Below are positions 5,289 to 6,031 of a stretch of DNA of 6,031 nt, piece after piece. The stretch lies in assembly GCA_929200455.1 (NCBI GenBank), contig CAKMZR010000100.1, positions 1 to 6,031 of the forward strand, written 5' to 3'. The translations under genes were made by a program, and so were the position numbers. The DNA is from an uncultured Alphaproteobacteria bacterium (GTDB lineage Bacteria > Pseudomonadota > Alphaproteobacteria > CAKMZR01). The notes under the pieces are model-generated. The model was not told where the DNA came from, made no database searches, and worked only from the letters and a program-made list of their open reading frames with translations. Within the stretch, counting starts at the first letter, position 1. The number at the start of each line of letters is the position of its first letter.

Positions 5289-6031
5289 GGTTGAGGAGGC
5301 TTTGTCGGATAAGTTTTTTGTCTGATTTTGAGAATTCGAATTGGGCGAAGAGTTCGGGAAGTTTTGCATTTGAAGAGACGAGGGTTGCGAGTCGTTGATG
5401 CCATGAGTCTAGGGAATCGATATTTTGAGGGATTTGGGGGGGGATGAGGGGCGTGAAGAATGGGTTGATTTTGAGTGATTGTATGAGGAGGAGTGCTTTT
5501 GAGGGTTTGGGTGTTGAGAGGAGTCCTTTGATTTCTTGTCCTTTTCTGGCGGGAGAGAGTTTTTGGATTGAGTGGGCGTGTTGAGAGAGTGCGAGGATGA
5601 TGTCTTGGGAGAGGGGTATGGAGGAGTGATGGAAGGGTGAGATGAATCTTAGGAATCTCAAGATTCGGAGGTGGTCTTGTGCGAGGCTGATGTGTGGGGG
5701 TGAGACGAAACGCAACTGTCGGAGGATGATGTCATTTTGCCCTTGATGGAAATCGAAGATCTGTCCTTTTGAGTCGAGGTAGAGAGCGTTGATTGTGAAG
5801 TCTCGTCGGAGGCAGTCTTGAGATATTTGGTTTGTGGGGGCGATGAGGGCTTGCCGTCCGTCTGAGGAGAGGTCGATGCGGAGGGTGGCGATGTCTGCAT
5901 GGAGGTTGTGATGGATGGTGACGGAGAGAGAGGAGTAGCGTGGATAGAGGGTGTATAGGGAGAGGTTGAGTTTATGGAGGGTGTGGATGACGGTGTTGAG
6001 GGGGGGGGAGGTGGCGATATCGAGGCTTGGG
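5257..6031 (-). CDS. cca: CCA tRNA nucleotidyltransferase (class II, poly(A) polymerase family), N-terminus cut by window edge, short C-terminus
   Basis: The enzyme adds or repairs the 3'-CCA of tRNAs. The final 257 residues are visible and the N-terminus lies beyond base 6031. Counting from the first complete codon, seen motifs are LDIAT (3-7, end of the metal-binding motif), ATLRID and SDGRQA (48-61), RRDFTINALY (75-84), FDFHQGQNDI (92-101) and DHLRILRFLRF (119-129). A helical body follows with SPARKGQEIKGLL, which matches the body of alphaproteobacterial enzymes. The DxD motif normally reads D-x-D-[IL]-A-T, but here the first Asp is Ser2. The usual HGTV stretch is also unrecognisable. From the DxD motif to the stop there are only about 255 residues, against roughly 360 in full-length relatives, so the C-terminal tail appears missing. 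The frame is open throughout. It could be a shortened working enzyme, a specialised paralogue or a gene in decay. Confidence 0.88.
   Translation of the reverse strand, partial: PSLDIATSPPLNTVIHTLHKLNLSLYTLYPRYSSLSVTIHHNLHADIATLRIDLSSDGRQALIAPTNQISQDCLRRDFTINALYLDSKGQIFDFHQGQNDIILRQLRFVSPPHISLAQDHLRILRFLRFISPFHHSSIPLSQDIILALSQHAHSIQKLSPARKGQEIKGLLSTPKPSKALLLIQSLKINPFFTPLIPPQIPQNIDSLDSWHQRLATLVSSNAKLPELFAQFEFSKSDKKLIRQSLLNLTHDGTDDPP
5429..5451 (+). other. Potential G-quadruplex tract inside cca
   Basis: Four runs of at least three G can be drawn on the plus strand (GGG, then an 8-G run that can supply two, then GGGG) with loops of 4, 2 and 4 bases. The plus strand is the template for the CCA-enzyme message, so the structure could form in DNA but not in that RNA. 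It may simply follow from the strong G excess of this strand. Confidence 0.35.

Noticed and set aside
4782..5369. A 195-codon minus-strand frame opposite rlmH
   Set aside because: It is His/Pro/Thr/Leu-rich antisense sequence to a secure RlmH, with no motif.
5257..5715. The C-terminal part of the CCA enzyme as a separate gene starting near 5715
   Set aside because: The same frame stays open to the window edge and reads RRDFTINALY and other family motifs directly upstream, so the apparent TTG start is an internal Leu codon.

Overview
This window is a stretch of bacterial chromosome packed with housekeeping genes. It holds one five-gene operon on the minus strand, entered at 4731 and running off the left edge, a single plus-strand gene, and the 3' part of a further minus-strand gene at the right edge. 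The proteins point to an alphaproteobacterium. A small HIG1-type 'twin transmembrane' protein directly upstream of a PduO-type cobalamin adenosyltransferase is a familiar alphaproteobacterial pair. The DUF3108-like exported protein and the RlmH and CCA-enzyme sequences also read as alphaproteobacterial. The genus cannot be named from this sequence, and an Acetobacteraceae/Rhodospirillales-like or reduced lineage is only a guess.

Layout: glmS (1-1639, minus, C-terminus cut by the window edge), glmU (1643-3001, minus), a DUF3108-like secreted protein (2998-3888, minus), a PduO-type ATP:cob(I)alamin adenosyltransferase (3948-4514, minus, TTG start), and a HIG1-type two-helix membrane protein (4534-4731, minus). 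A 122-bp divergent spacer (4732-4853) carries a good minus-strand sigma70-like promoter overlapped by an inverted repeat. It is followed by rlmH (4854-5288, plus), then by a CCA-adding tRNA nucleotidyltransferase (5257-6031, minus, N-terminus cut), whose 3' end overlaps the rlmH 3' end by 32 bp. No gene-free stretch exceeds 300 bases. I see no RNA gene, mobile element, CRISPR array or phage gene.

Functionally, GlmS and GlmU make the first and last two steps of UDP-N-acetylglucosamine synthesis for peptidoglycan and lipid A. They are tightly coupled to each other and to the DUF3108 gene by an ATGA overlap and a 3-bp gap. The adenosyltransferase makes coenzyme B12. RlmH and the CCA enzyme maintain ribosome and tRNA function.

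The most unusual property is compositional. The plus strand is extremely G-rich and C-poor over the whole window, whichever strand is coding. Most of these genes therefore have C-rich, G-poor messages with almost no Shine-Dalgarno sequences, while the lone plus-strand gene is G-rich with a strong one. The other point of interest is the CCA enzyme, which looks C-terminally short and lacks the first aspartate of its catalytic DxD pair. I found no evidence for a new multi-gene system.
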